Below, piece by piece: positions 16,688 through 24,682 of a DNA stretch of 64,000 bases (position 1 is the first letter of the stretch; each line of letters starts with the position of its first letter). The translations under genes were made by a program, and so were the position numbers. The notes under the pieces were generated by a model, which was given only the letters and a program-made list of their open reading frames with translations, ran no database searches and was not told the origin of the DNA. Source of the stretch: Pseudoalteromonas marina (lineage in GTDB: Bacteria > Pseudomonadota > Gammaproteobacteria > Enterobacterales > Alteromonadaceae); contig NZ_AHCB03000005.1 of NCBI RefSeq assembly GCF_000238335.3, positions 434,001-498,000 on the forward strand, given 5' to 3'.

Positions 16688-17095
16688 ATGAGACCGTGTA
16701 TATTTCTAGCTTTGTGCATTGCTTCGTTGAATGTATTCGCAATAGATAAGAGTCAATATACACCTGAACAATTGTTTGTGATTGGCACTGAATTATTTAA
16801 AGAAGAAAGAAAAGAATTTAACCCTAAATTGGGGCTAGAATTCATACTTGAATCGGCGAAATTCAAATATGAACATGCTCCTTTCGGGTTGTGTGTTTCC
16901 CTATCAACTACAAAAGAAATTTTGGATTTAAAAGAAGCTTATTCGTGGTGCTACGTCGCTGAAAAAATTGGCAACAAATATTCGAAAATGGCAGCGGAAA
17001 GAAGTAAGGAAATATTAGGTAAAATACTTTTGGATGATGGTGTTGAAGCGGTTACTGAAGCAAAAGAGTTAGGAAAATTAAAGTACAGTCAATAA
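16688..17095 (+). CDS. Cassette gene: exported Sel1-repeat-like protein
   Basis: 135 residues from ATG 16688; a longer frame from 16616 would run through attC D and is rejected. The signal peptide 'CIFLALCIASLNVFA' is followed by alpha-helical pairs resembling Sel1 repeats: 'GLEFILESAKFKYEHAPFGL' and 'EAYSWCYVAEKIGNKYSKMA'. Sel1-like proteins act in protein-protein contacts in the periplasm. Its ribosome binding site (AGGAG, 16678-16682) overlaps the attC right core, so cassette insertion provides part of the translation signal. Confidence 0.7.
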   Translation: MRPCIFLALCIASLNVFAIDKSQYTPEQLFVIGTELFKEERKEFNPKLGLEFILESAKFKYEHAPFGLCVSLSTTKEILDLKEAYSWCYVAEKIGNKYSKMAAERSKEILGKILLDDGVEAVTEAKELGKLKYSQ

Positions 17096-17100
17096 GGTAC

Positions 17101-17202
17101 ACCTAACAAACGCATTAAAAATGGACGTCTAACAGTTGGCTGGCGCTCATTCTTTGCTAAGTTTAGCCAACTGTTATCCGCCACTTATGCGGGCTGTTAT
17201 GT
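17101..17202 (+). repeat. attC site E
   Basis: Left core ACCTAAC at 17101-17107, right core GTTATGT at 17196-17202. Perfect 11-base inner arms at 17131-17141 and 17165-17175 (AACAGTTGGCT and complement). Left core matches the complement of site D's right core at 6 of 7 bases. Confidence 0.85.
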
Positions 17203-17215
17203 ACAAAGGATAGCT

Positions 17216-17650
17216 GTGAGAATAATTCTAGTTTTATTAACTCTTTTATTAAGTTCTTGTTCGTTAACCCGTTACACTGAGTTCGCATAATTAAGAGCTA
17301 GGAGCGATTTTTTCGATTCTCGAAAAGGAGTTTTTAAACGCTCACTTTGCTTCGTAAACCAAGAGAATGTAGAAGTTGCTTTACTCTTTACAAAAAGTGA
17401 AAAGCAGAAACTTTTTCGCTTTGCCAAACAAGACATACGCGATGGCAATGCTGGTTTAATCGATCTAGAAAAAATATGTGTTAGCAGTTATCCATATGAA
17501 ATTAAGTATGGTGGCAGTAAGGGTGAAATCAAAACAACTTGTTTTTCATCTTTACAAGATGATGAAGCTCAATTATTAAATTTTGTGTACGCCATTGAAG
17601 CAAACAACCACGCCAACACATTGCGTGTTAGGCAAGCGTTATGTAACTAA
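17216..17650 (+). pseudogene. Cassette gene broken by in-frame stop: lipoprotein
   Basis: Starting at GTG 17216, 13 bases after attC E and preceded by AAAGGA, the frame encodes a lipoprotein signal ('VLLTLLLSSCSLTRY') and meets TAA at 17288-17290 (codon 25). The same frame then stays open for another 119 codons to a stop at 17648-17650, with protein-like content ('RSDFFDSRKGVFKRSLCF', 'IKTTCFSSLQDDEAQLL'), but no start codon near its beginning. A single nonsense change in a roughly 144-residue lipoprotein explains this. Sequencing error or readthrough are alternatives. Function unknown. Confidence 0.65.
17600..17644 (+). repeat. Degenerate attC-like site F
   Basis: Right core GCGTTATGT at 17636-17644 is intact. 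The only stem is GCCAACAC/GTGTTAGGC with one bulged base, and the expected left core ACATAAC is missing (AAACAAC at 17602-17608 is the nearest). It overlaps the 3' end of the broken lipoprotein gene. Confidence 0.45.
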
Positions 17651-17664
17651 GTAAGAGGTAGCAA

Positions 17665-18060
17665 ATGAGCAAAGAGGTTATAGGGAAGTACATTGCAATT
17701 TTAGGCTTATTGCTTTTTTGGGCATTTCCATTGGGAGTGGCAGATGCGTTTTACCCTATGTACTCATCATTCCAAGATATAAGTCTTTTTGGAACAAATG
17801 AACCTAAAATAAATCCAGAAGAAATATCAATGTTGAAATCTATTGTGGTCGGTTTTGGTATATTTATGTTGGGGCTTATGTTTTTATTAGTTTCCGCTAT
17901 AGGCCTAAATTACCGAACTAATTGGCTGTTTTGGACTCTGTTAATTTATTCAATTTTATTACTTTTTTTAATTCCTATTGGTACATTTTTGGGATTAACA
18001 GGGTTGATAATGTTAAGTTTAAATAGGAAAAAGTTCGGGTCAGATGTCCACGTTACATAG
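17665..18060 (+). CDS. Small membrane protein with IPIGTFLG tail motif
   Basis: 131 residues; ATG at 17665 with AGAGG upstream. Three hydrophobic segments (about 7-24, 58-82 and 90-118). The C-terminal part 'LFLIPIGTFLGLTGLIML' repeats the motif of the cassette gene at 16249. The gene follows the right core of degenerate site F by 20 bases, so it probably entered as a cassette, but no attC follows it. Function unknown. Confidence 0.6.
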   Translation: MSKEVIGKYIAILGLLLFWAFPLGVADAFYPMYSSFQDISLFGTNEPKINPEEISMLKSIVVGFGIFMLGLMFLLVSAIGLNYRTNWLFWTLLIYSILLLFLIPIGTFLGLTGLIMLSLNRKKFGSDVHVT

Positions 18061-18139
18061 CAAATGGATTAAGACGGACGTAATACAAGAGCGGTATTTA
18101 GCCCATTATCAAGGTATTACAGTAAGAGGAGTACTTACA

Positions 18140-18361
18140 ATGGTTCGTCAATCACGTAAATTTAAAATATTTGCTGCAATAATTACCATCCCATTATTTG
18201 CGGTATTTTTATTTGGGTACAGCTTTATTATCTTTATGTATGCTGATGGGTTAAGCAACATTAAGCACTACTTCTTATTTGGTTTAGGTTTTATTGGTAT
18301 TCTTTTGTGGGCAAAAATGTCCGTGAATATGATTAAAGACATAAGATTGATTAAGGTGTAA
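18140..18361 (+). CDS. Small two-helix membrane protein
   Basis: 73 residues from ATG 18140, which has an AAGAGGAG ribosome binding site about 9 bases upstream; a frame start at 18044 overlaps the preceding gene and lacks one. Two hydrophobic segments (about 10-30 and 42-58) are separated by a polar turn. No family recognised. Its stop lies in TAATAACAAG, which resembles the left core and following bases of attC sites in the array, possibly a relic of a lost site. Confidence 0.5.
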   Translation: MVRQSRKFKIFAAIITIPLFAVFLFGYSFIIFMYADGLSNIKHYFLFGLGFIGILLWAKMSVNMIKDIRLIKV

Positions 18362-18374
18362 TAACAAGAAAGAT

Positions 18375-18713
18375 ATGCGTTCAATTCAATTTTTAGGTTT
18401 ATTGACATCAATAGTGTCATTTTTGTGTTTGTTTTGGGCTTTAGCTCCGCTTTCGCCTGACAGTAGCGCTTCAGTAGAAGGTGCTATTGGCTTGTTTTTA
18501 ATGTTTGGTGTAGCACCACTTTTTGGTTTTTCAGCCTTGTTGTTAATTCCTTCATCTATCGCACTATTTAATGCTAAGTTAAGAGCGAACACTTATTTTT
18601 ATGGTAAGTTTTGGTACGGTGTATGGGGCATTAATAGTTTGATATCTGTAGGGTATGTGTTTGTCATTTTATACATTGGTTATATTTACTTAACTTTAAA
18701 AGTTAGCAACTAG
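18375..18713 (+). CDS. Small polytopic membrane protein
   Basis: 112 residues with three to four hydrophobic segments (about 5-25, 36-66 and 85-108). No family recognised. The ATG at 18375 has a weak AAGAAAG ribosome binding site, 14 bases after the preceding gene. Last gene of the accessory block before the sortase locus. Confidence 0.5.
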   Translation: MRSIQFLGLLTSIVSFLCLFWALAPLSPDSSASVEGAIGLFLMFGVAPLFGFSALLLIPSSIALFNAKLRANTYFYGKFWYGVWGINSLISVGYVFVILYIGYIYLTLKVSN

Positions 18714-18721
18714 CACTAGTA

Positions 18722-18844
18722 TTAAATCTCAGTAAAATAACGTTTACGTTTTGATGCCCGTTTACCCACTACTTTATACTTTAATCGCCGTTTTTCTAAT
18801 GGTTTGTAATCAGCAGGTATTAAGCTCCTTGGTTTAATTAAGTC
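18722..18844 (-). pseudogene. Short basic frame, possible gene remnant at right edge
   Basis: A 40-codon minus-strand frame ending 'KRASKRKRYFTEI' without an ATG, GTG or TTG at its start. Composition is protein-like and very basic. It may be a 3' remnant flanking the accessory block on the right, like the one on the left. Parent gene not recognised. Confidence 0.25.
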
Positions 18845-18901
18845 TTACAAGTTTCCCCGCTAGGCTAGGCTAAAACTAATCAATATTAAAAGCTCATTCA
18901 A

Positions 18902-21037
18902 CTAATTTGCTAATGGCAAACTCACTGTAAAAGTGACTCCATTATTTTGTGTATTATTTTGCGCAGTTACACTGCCTTTATGGTAATCGCACACCAGCCT
19001 TACAATATAAAGCCCTAAGCCTAAATGCGGTTGTTGCTGCATGTGCTGGCTGCGCACAGACACCATAGAATCAAATATGTGCTCGCTTAGCCCTTCGGGT
19101 AATAATGGGCCTGTATTACTTACGCTAAGAACTGCTTGTGTATCTTTGCTTTGTAACGTTACGTTAATCGCGGTATTAGCTTGGCTAAACTCTAATGCGT
19201 TATTAATGAGCTTATCAAGCAGCTGCGCTATAAACTCAGGTGCGCCTTGCATAGGTAATGAATTTGGGCATATATCAAGCGTAAATAATTGCTTAGGGTA
19301 AGTGAGTAAATACCCTTGCATGCAGCCGTTAATAACAGAGCGTAGGTCAAATGGCTCGGGGTCATTACTTTGAATACTTTGCTCAAGGCGAGTAGCCTCA
19401 CTCATGGTGGTAATTATTTTACCTAGGCGCTCTACGCCTTCACTGGCGCGATCGAGGTATTTTTGGCTAAGTTCGGTTTGTTCCAAACTTTGTAAGTTTT
19501 CAAGGGATGATCGCACCACGGCAACAGGCGTGCGTAGTTCGTGAGATAAACGCGACGACATGTTTTCTAAATAGTCGGTATAGCCGCCCAATCGGCTCAC
19601 AATATTTGCAAAGCTACGCGACAGGTCGCCAATTTCATCATTAGAATCACTGTAACTAATACTGCCGGTAACACGCCCTTGTGCATCTATTGCTTGCTCT
19701 GCGGTATCGCGAAGGCGCCTAATACGGCTCGATATTCGTGATGCAAAAAAGAATAAAGTCACGGTACCAATCAGCATAACGGCTAAAATAACGTTAAATA
19801 ACTTTTCTAGCGATTTATTACGAAGCGTACGTACACCATTTGTAGTTTCTTCTGCTATTACTGCACCAATGACTTTGTCTTCAATCCAAATAGGGTAGGC
19901 GGCAGATAAAATAACGGCTTTGCTATCGGGGGTAAGCCGCCAAGACGATGCAGGTTGGCCTTTTAATGCATTAGCTAAATGACTGCCTTGCATAGATGCT
20001 ACATCGTGTAGGGTATCTATAAATTCGTTTTCAGGTCGGGTTAAAATTTTATAATAAAGTGGGTGCAAATAGGTTTGCTCAAAGCGTTGCCAGGCATTTT
20101 TGGGTGGCTGATTTTTAAGACCATCGGCCCATACTCCATCAGCGTTTTGAATCGTGCCCGATTGCGCAAGTACGCGGTGGTGATTGTCTACCACCCATAT
20201 GCGGCTGCCACTGTGGCCCATTCCTTTTAAAATGCGGCTAATTTCTGGTGAAGGCACAAGCACTGAGCCTAAATCGCTTGGGTTATTTAAATTAGAGGTC
20301 GACATAACGTTAGCGTTAGGTAATTCGCTTAGGCTATCGGTATCTACAATAGCAAAACCCAGTTTATTTCCTAGCATGGTTAATGGAAAGCGCAGTTCAA
20401 CGGTGTAGCCTGTTTGGGTGCGTTTAAAATAACCCTGAATTTTTGTAAAAGGTGCTTTGGTGTCTGCATTAAATGCATTAACCCAGCCGTCTTGCCTTGG
20501 GGCGATAATATAGGTATTAAATTGGCCATCAGGGGCTTTTAAACCTATTTTTAAATGGTCGTTATTAGTAATGCTTAAGCTGTTTTTAGCACGATAAATA
20601 AGTGTGTTGTCGGTAACATTAAAAACGGCATATAAGTAGTTATCAAATTTGCCTACCATGTGGTCGAACGATAAATCGCTGGCTTGGTGATCTTTATTAG
20701 TTTTTTGTAAATAGCGTTTATCGTAATGCCAAAATAACGGTTTGTAGGGTTCCCAGTCGGTTAGTTTGCCATCGAGCTGAATAGGGTTTTTTAAGTTGTA
20801 GGCGTATAAATCGCGGCCTTTTATTACTTGGTCTAAAAAGTTGGTTTGCTCGTCAAATAAGGCAGGGCGTTCGTGCAGAGCAGTGGCAAGTGCACGCGTT
20901 GTGCCTACGAGTGTTTTTTCTTGGCCTTGGCGTAAAAACTTTTCCATTTCCCATACGTACTCGTAGCCTAGCCACGGCAGTAAAAATAAAAAACAAGAAA
21001 GCAAAATAAACTTACTACGTAGGCCAAATCTAAGCAT
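18902..21037 (-). CDS. pdsS: Dedicated sortase system histidine kinase PdsS
   Basis: 711 residues. An N-terminal membrane helix (about 5-22), a large periplasmic sensor region with carbohydrate-binding-like character ('AVFNVTDNTLIYRA', 'TVELRFPLTMLGNKL'), a second membrane helix near 410-430, HAMP, HisKA 'SSRLSHELRTPVAVVRSSL' and HATPase ('KLINNALEFSQ', 'LGLGLYIVRLV'). This matches the histidine kinase of the proteobacterial dedicated sortase system. The start at 21037 overlaps the regulator stop (TAATG), implying translational coupling. Confidence 0.85.
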   Translation of the reverse strand: MLRFGLRSKFILLSCFLFLLPWLGYEYVWEMEKFLRQGQEKTLVGTTRALATALHERPALFDEQTNFLDQVIKGRDLYAYNLKNPIQLDGKLTDWEPYKPLFWHYDKRYLQKTNKDHQASDLSFDHMVGKFDNYLYAVFNVTDNTLIYRAKNSLSITNNDHLKIGLKAPDGQFNTYIIAPRQDGWVNAFNADTKAPFTKIQGYFKRTQTGYTVELRFPLTMLGNKLGFAIVDTDSLSELPNANVMSTSNLNNPSDLGSVLVPSPEISRILKGMGHSGSRIWVVDNHHRVLAQSGTIQNADGVWADGLKNQPPKNAWQRFEQTYLHPLYYKILTRPENEFIDTLHDVASMQGSHLANALKGQPASSWRLTPDSKAVILSAAYPIWIEDKVIGAVIAEETTNGVRTLRNKSLEKLFNVILAVMLIGTVTLFFFASRISSRIRRLRDTAEQAIDAQGRVTGSISYSDSNDEIGDLSRSFANIVSRLGGYTDYLENMSSRLSHELRTPVAVVRSSLENLQSLEQTELSQKYLDRASEGVERLGKIITTMSEATRLEQSIQSNDPEPFDLRSVINGCMQGYLLTYPKQLFTLDICPNSLPMQGAPEFIAQLLDKLINNALEFSQANTAINVTLQSKDTQAVLSVSNTGPLLPEGLSEHIFDSMVSVRSQHMQQQPHLGLGLYIVRLVCDYHKGSVTAQNNTQNNGVTFTVSLPLAN

Positions 21038-21726
21038 TAATGCTGCTCCCACCTATAACCCATACCATACACGGTATCGATACAATCAAATTGTGAGTCG
21101 AGGGCTATAAACTTTTTACGAATGCGTTTTACATGAGAGGTGATGGTGCTGTCGTCCACATATATTTTTGCATCGCTCATTAAATCGTTACGGCTTTTTA
21201 CATGGCCTGGGCGCTGTGCCAGTGAATGCAGCATCCAAAATTCGGTCACGGTTAAATCCACTAATTGCTGTTGCCAAAAAACCTGCATGCGTTGTGTGTC
21301 GAGCGTTAACTGCCCGCGTGTTATAAGTGCATTGGCATCGGCGGGGTGCTCAAGGGCTTCCACTCTACGAAATAATGCACCTATTCGTGCTGCTAAGTGT
21401 GCCAAGCTAATGTCTTTTGTTAAGTAGTCGTCAGCGCCCATACGTAGGCCGCAAACTGTGTCTATTTCGCTATCGCGTGCGGTTAAAAAAATAATAGGGA
21501 GCGTTTTAGATAAGCTACGCAGGGTTTGGCATAGTAAAAAGCCGCCATCAATTTCGTGGCCAAGGCCTATATCAACGATGGCTAAATCGGGGAGTGCGTC
21601 TTTAAATGCACTTTCTGCCGTTATGCGGTCGCTGTAACCACTCACTTGGTAGCCTTGTGCGCCTAACATTTCCATGTAGTTTTCGCGAATGGCGGTTTCA
21701 TCTTCAATGATGGCTATTTTTTTCAT
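21037..21726 (-). CDS. pdsR: Dedicated sortase system response regulator PdsR
   Basis: 229 residues: receiver domain (1-120) with 'IIEDETAIRENYMEML', phosphoacceptor Asp in 'LAIVDIGLGHEIDGG' and 'GADDYLTKDISLAHL'; OmpR-type winged helix (about 135-228) with 'VTEFWMLHSLAQRPGHV' and 'SHVKRIRKKF'. It pairs with PdsS and presumably regulates the divergent pdsO-target-sortase operon; four TTGCCA repeats lie in the shared promoter region. ATG at 21726 chosen; three extra codons upstream are possible. Confidence 0.85.
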   Translation of the reverse strand: MKKIAIIEDETAIRENYMEMLGAQGYQVSGYSDRITAESAFKDALPDLAIVDIGLGHEIDGGFLLCQTLRSLSKTLPIIFLTARDSEIDTVCGLRMGADDYLTKDISLAHLAARIGALFRRVEALEHPADANALITRGQLTLDTQRMQVFWQQQLVDLTVTEFWMLHSLAQRPGHVKSRNDLMSDAKIYVDDSTITSHVKRIRKKFIALDSQFDCIDTVYGMGYRWEQH

Positions 21727-21797
21727 TCTACACACCCTTATTTATTTTAAAACGCACTATATCGAAGTTTTTCAGCTATGTACGGTTAAAAAGGCAA

Positions 21798-21857
21798 TTG
21801 CCATTTTTTTGCCACAATTGCTCAGCGGTTTGCCATTTTTGCTCCCCTTTGTTGCCA
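21798..21857 (+). promoter_or_regulatory. Four TTGCCA direct repeats: candidate PdsR sites
   Basis: TTGCCA occurs at 21798, 21809, 21830 and 21852, giving spacings of 11, 21 and 22 bases, that is one and two helical turns on one face. OmpR-family regulators bind direct repeats spaced near 10-11 bases. The set lies between the divergent pdsR and pdsO starts. Confidence 0.55.
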
Positions 21858-21927
21858 CTTGATGTTGTTTTAATGCACCTATCGAAACAAAACATCACTA
21901 AGTTAAATCAATTTTAAGGATCATATT

Positions 21928-22662
21928 ATGAAGAAGACATTAATCGCGCTAACGCTTGTTGCTAGTTTTTCTGCGCCGACATTTTCATCGGCTGCTGAAC
22001 ATTCGCCCTCAAAAGAAGCAACTCAAGAAACCGCAATAGGTTTAGGTACAGGCGCTATTATTGGTGGTGTGGTTGGTGGACCCATTGGTGCGTTTTTAGG
22101 CGCATTTGCTGGTGGCTTAATTGGTGATGCAAAAGTCGCCGACAACAAAATTGACGAACAACAACGCGCCTTGGCCGTAATGAAACAAAAAACCAACGAC
22201 TATCAACACGTACTTAATCATAACAATCTGTTAGAACAGCAATTAGAGGTGCTAGCACAGCAAAACGAGCAGTTAACACAATCTCAAATTAATAACCTAC
22301 TTGCAATGACCGTTCAATTTAAAACGGGTTCAAGCACCATAGCGCCTCACTTTGCTAAACAGCTCGACCAGTTAGTTGTACTTTTAAACAACCAACCTCA
22401 ATTAGCGCTTGATTTAAGTGGCTTTGCCGACCAACGAGGAGATGAACAGGCTAATTTTTTACTGTCTAAAAAACGTGTAAATGCAGTGCAAAGTTATTTA
22501 ATAAAACACGGCGTTAGCCACAAACGTTTAAGTACGCAAGCCTTTGGTGAACAACACACATTGGCAAATAGCAATACAATAGAAGATAACTTTTTTGACC
22601 GTCGAGTAACGCTGACTACCCGTTCACTAGCGCCTGTAAATGGCCAAACGGCTAGTAACTAA
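21928..22662 (+). CDS. pdsO: Dedicated sortase system OmpA-family protein PdsO
   Basis: 244 residues: signal peptide (to about 23, 'TFSSAAE'), a glycine-rich segment ('GTGAIIGGVVGGPIGAFLGA') that may insert in a membrane, a coiled-coil stretch ('LLEQQLEVLAQQNEQLTQSQ'), and a C-terminal OmpA/MotB peptidoglycan-binding domain ('VQFKTGSSTIAP', 'DLSGFADQRGDEQANFLLSK'). It matches the OmpA-like member of the dedicated sortase locus. AAGGA ribosome binding site. First gene of the sortase operon. Confidence 0.85.
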   Translation: MKKTLIALTLVASFSAPTFSSAAEHSPSKEATQETAIGLGTGAIIGGVVGGPIGAFLGAFAGGLIGDAKVADNKIDEQQRALAVMKQKTNDYQHVLNHNNLLEQQLEVLAQQNEQLTQSQINNLLAMTVQFKTGSSTIAPHFAKQLDQLVVLLNNQPQLALDLSGFADQRGDEQANFLLSKKRVNAVQSYLIKHGVSHKRLSTQAFGEQHTLANSNTIEDNFFDRRVTLTTRSLAPVNGQTASN

Positions 22663-22687
22663 TTTTAGCATTCGATGGAGTGATTTT

Positions 22688-24682
22688 ATGTTGAGTAACC
22701 CAACCAAAATGCTTGTTAAGGCAAGCATTTTTATATTCATGGCAATAGCGCTATTAGCAAGTAATAGCAGCTATGCGCAATCGCCAAAGCTTGAACTAAC
22801 CGATACCTTAGGTAAGCCCGTTAGCCCTGCCATAATATTAAAAAGCGACGCTCATATGACAGTAACAGGGTTAATTAACCATGTTGTAGTTAAGCAAACT
22901 TATCAAAACGAAAACCCATTTGCGGTGAATGCACTTTATGTGTTTCCACTACCCGACGAAAGTGCAGTGCACGCCATGACAATGCGTATTGGTGAGCGCG
23001 TTATTAAAGGGCACATTGATAAAAAAATTGAGGCCGAAAAAAAATACGCACAAGCTCAAAAGGCAGGAAAGCAGGCTGCATTGGTGCGTCAACAACGGGC
23101 AAATATGTTTGTCACTAATGTGGCAAATATTGGTCCTGGTGAACAGGTGGCCATTGAGCTTGAGTATCAAGAAATTATTAATTACCGCAATGGCACTTTT
23201 ACCATTCGTTTCCCTACCACAATTACGCCGCGCTACCATGCAATAAATGGCACATTAGAGCAGCCTAGTTCAAGCCTTATGGATCAAAACGTAGCGCCCA
23301 ATGGTTGGCTAAGCCCGGTTTATAACGTTCAAAAAAATAATGATGCACCTATCAGTGAGTTTACTTTAAATATAGATATAGATGTGGGGTTAGAGCTTGT
23401 TGATATAACCTCTAAACATCACCGTATTAATGTTAATAATCCCGCGTTTGGGCAATATAAAATAGCACTGAACGATACAAATGGGGCTAATCGTGACTTT
23501 GTTTTAGCGTTTAAGCCGCTTCAAAAAGAAAACGCGCAAGCTGCCTTTTTTACCCAGCAGTTTGAAAACGCAGACCGCTATGGCCTTGCTATGTTAATGC
23601 CGCCTGGAGATCATTTTACGCAAACTCAGCGCTTACCCCGAGAAATGGTATTTGTAGTAGATACATCTGGCTCAATGCATGGGCAGTCTATTGAGCAGGC
23701 CAAAAAGGCATTATTTTATGCGCTGTCGTTACTTGAAAGCGACGACAGTTTTAACATTATTGGTTTTGATAATAATGTCACCGCCATGAGTGATAGGCCT
23801 CTTATAGCCAGTGATTTTAACTTACGCCGAGCAGAGCGTTTTATTTACAGCCTTGAAGCCGATGGTGGCACCGAAATACAAGGCGCGCTTGACGCGGTAC
23901 TTGATGGCAGTACGTTTGATGGTTTTGTACGCCAAGTAGTGTTTTTAACAGACGGCAGTGTAAGTAACGAAGCTACTTTATTTAAAAATATTCAGGCTAA
24001 ATTAGGTGATAGCCGTTTATTTACGGTAGGAATTGGTAGTGCTCCTAATAGCTTTTTTATGCGCCGTGCAGCCGATATAGGAAAAGGCACATTTACTTTT
24101 ATCGGCAGCACACAAGAAGTACAGCCTAAAATGGAGCAGTTATTTGATAAGCTCGCCCACCCAGCCATTACAGACCTCGCTTTAAGCGATGAAAACGGTA
24201 ACAGCTTAGATTTTTGGCCGTCACCACTGCCTGATTTATATTTTGGTGAGCCAGTTATGGTTGCTATAAAACTTAATGATGCTAAAAGTGTGATACTGAC
24301 AGGGCAAACAGCACAAGGGCCTTTAAGTATTAAATTAAGCACACAAAATAGCTCTCAAGCCAAAGGCATAGCAAAATTGTGGGCGCGTCAAAAAATTAAG
24401 TCACTACTTTTATATAACGAGCAAAGTAGTGTTAAAGACGAGGTGCAAAAATTAGCTTTAACGCATCAGCTTTTAAGTCCATTTACTGCGTTTATTGCCA
24501 TTGAACACACTCAAATTAAAGACGTTGCAGATCAAACTGCGCAAGCCGCTAACCAAGTGCCGCAAGGAATGGAAATGCGTTTGCCGCAAACCGATGGTCA
24601 AAGTAGGCTGCATATAATGTTGGGTAGTATGTTACTTATAACATTTGGTGCTATTAAATTAAAAAGACGCGTTAAAACATGA
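22688..24682 (+). CDS. Marine proteobacterial sortase target protein (VIT + vWA)
   Basis: 664 residues: signal peptide (about 1-35, 'NSSYAQS'), a VIT domain (about 40-165), a von Willebrand A domain with the MIDAS motif 'FVVDTSGSMHGQSIEQAK', and a C-terminal sorting signal: 'LPQTDGQ' (LPxT-like), a hydrophobic stretch 'LHIMLGSMLLITFGAI' and basic tail 'KRRVKT'. The neighbouring sortase should cleave at the LPQT site and attach the protein to a surface amine. The ATG at 22688 has GGAG 8 bases upstream; a frame start at 22640 overlapping pdsO is less likely. Confidence 0.85.
   Translation: MLSNPTKMLVKASIFIFMAIALLASNSSYAQSPKLELTDTLGKPVSPAIILKSDAHMTVTGLINHVVVKQTYQNENPFAVNALYVFPLPDESAVHAMTMRIGERVIKGHIDKKIEAEKKYAQAQKAGKQAALVRQQRANMFVTNVANIGPGEQVAIELEYQEIINYRNGTFTIRFPTTITPRYHAINGTLEQPSSSLMDQNVAPNGWLSPVYNVQKNNDAPISEFTLNIDIDVGLELVDITSKHHRINVNNPAFGQYKIALNDTNGANRDFVLAFKPLQKENAQAAFFTQQFENADRYGLAMLMPPGDHFTQTQRLPREMVFVVDTSGSMHGQSIEQAKKALFYALSLLESDDSFNIIGFDNNVTAMSDRPLIASDFNLRRAERFIYSLEADGGTEIQGALDAVLDGSTFDGFVRQVVFLTDGSVSNEATLFKNIQAKLGDSRLFTVGIGSAPNSFFMRRAADIGKGTFTFIGSTQEVQPKMEQLFDKLAHPAITDLALSDENGNSLDFWPSPLPDLYFGEPVMVAIKLNDAKSVILTGQTAQGPLSIKLSTQNSSQAKGIAKLWARQKIKSLLLYNEQSSVKDEVQKLALTHQLLSPFTAFIAIEHTQIKDVADQTAQAANQVPQGMEMRLPQTDGQSRLHIMLGSMLLITFGAIKLKRRVKT

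Larger units (their letters stand above)
14365..17650 (+). mobile_element. Integron gene-cassette array without integrase (CALIN)
   Basis: Six consecutive one-gene cassettes on the plus strand separated by five clear attC sites and one degenerate site. Each clear attC has a TAACAA left core, an imperfect long palindrome and a GTTAKG right core. For three cassettes the right core upstream of the gene is the exact complement of that cassette's own left core (GTTATGT/ACATAAC twice, GTTAGGT/ACCTAAC), and a fourth differs at one base, as expected from site-specific cassette insertion. No intI gene lies in the window. Confidence 0.8.

Noticed and set aside
18040..18080. Possible attC around CACGTTACATAGC
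   Set aside because: Core orientation is wrong and no extended palindrome is present.
14167..18901. Prophage or genomic island with integrase
   Set aside because: No tyrosine recombinase, phage gene, tRNA target or flanking direct repeat was found; attC structure explains the block better.
22949..23246. Overlapping frames on both strands within the sortase target gene
   Set aside because: They lie inside a well-supported VIT-domain coding region and lack start signals.
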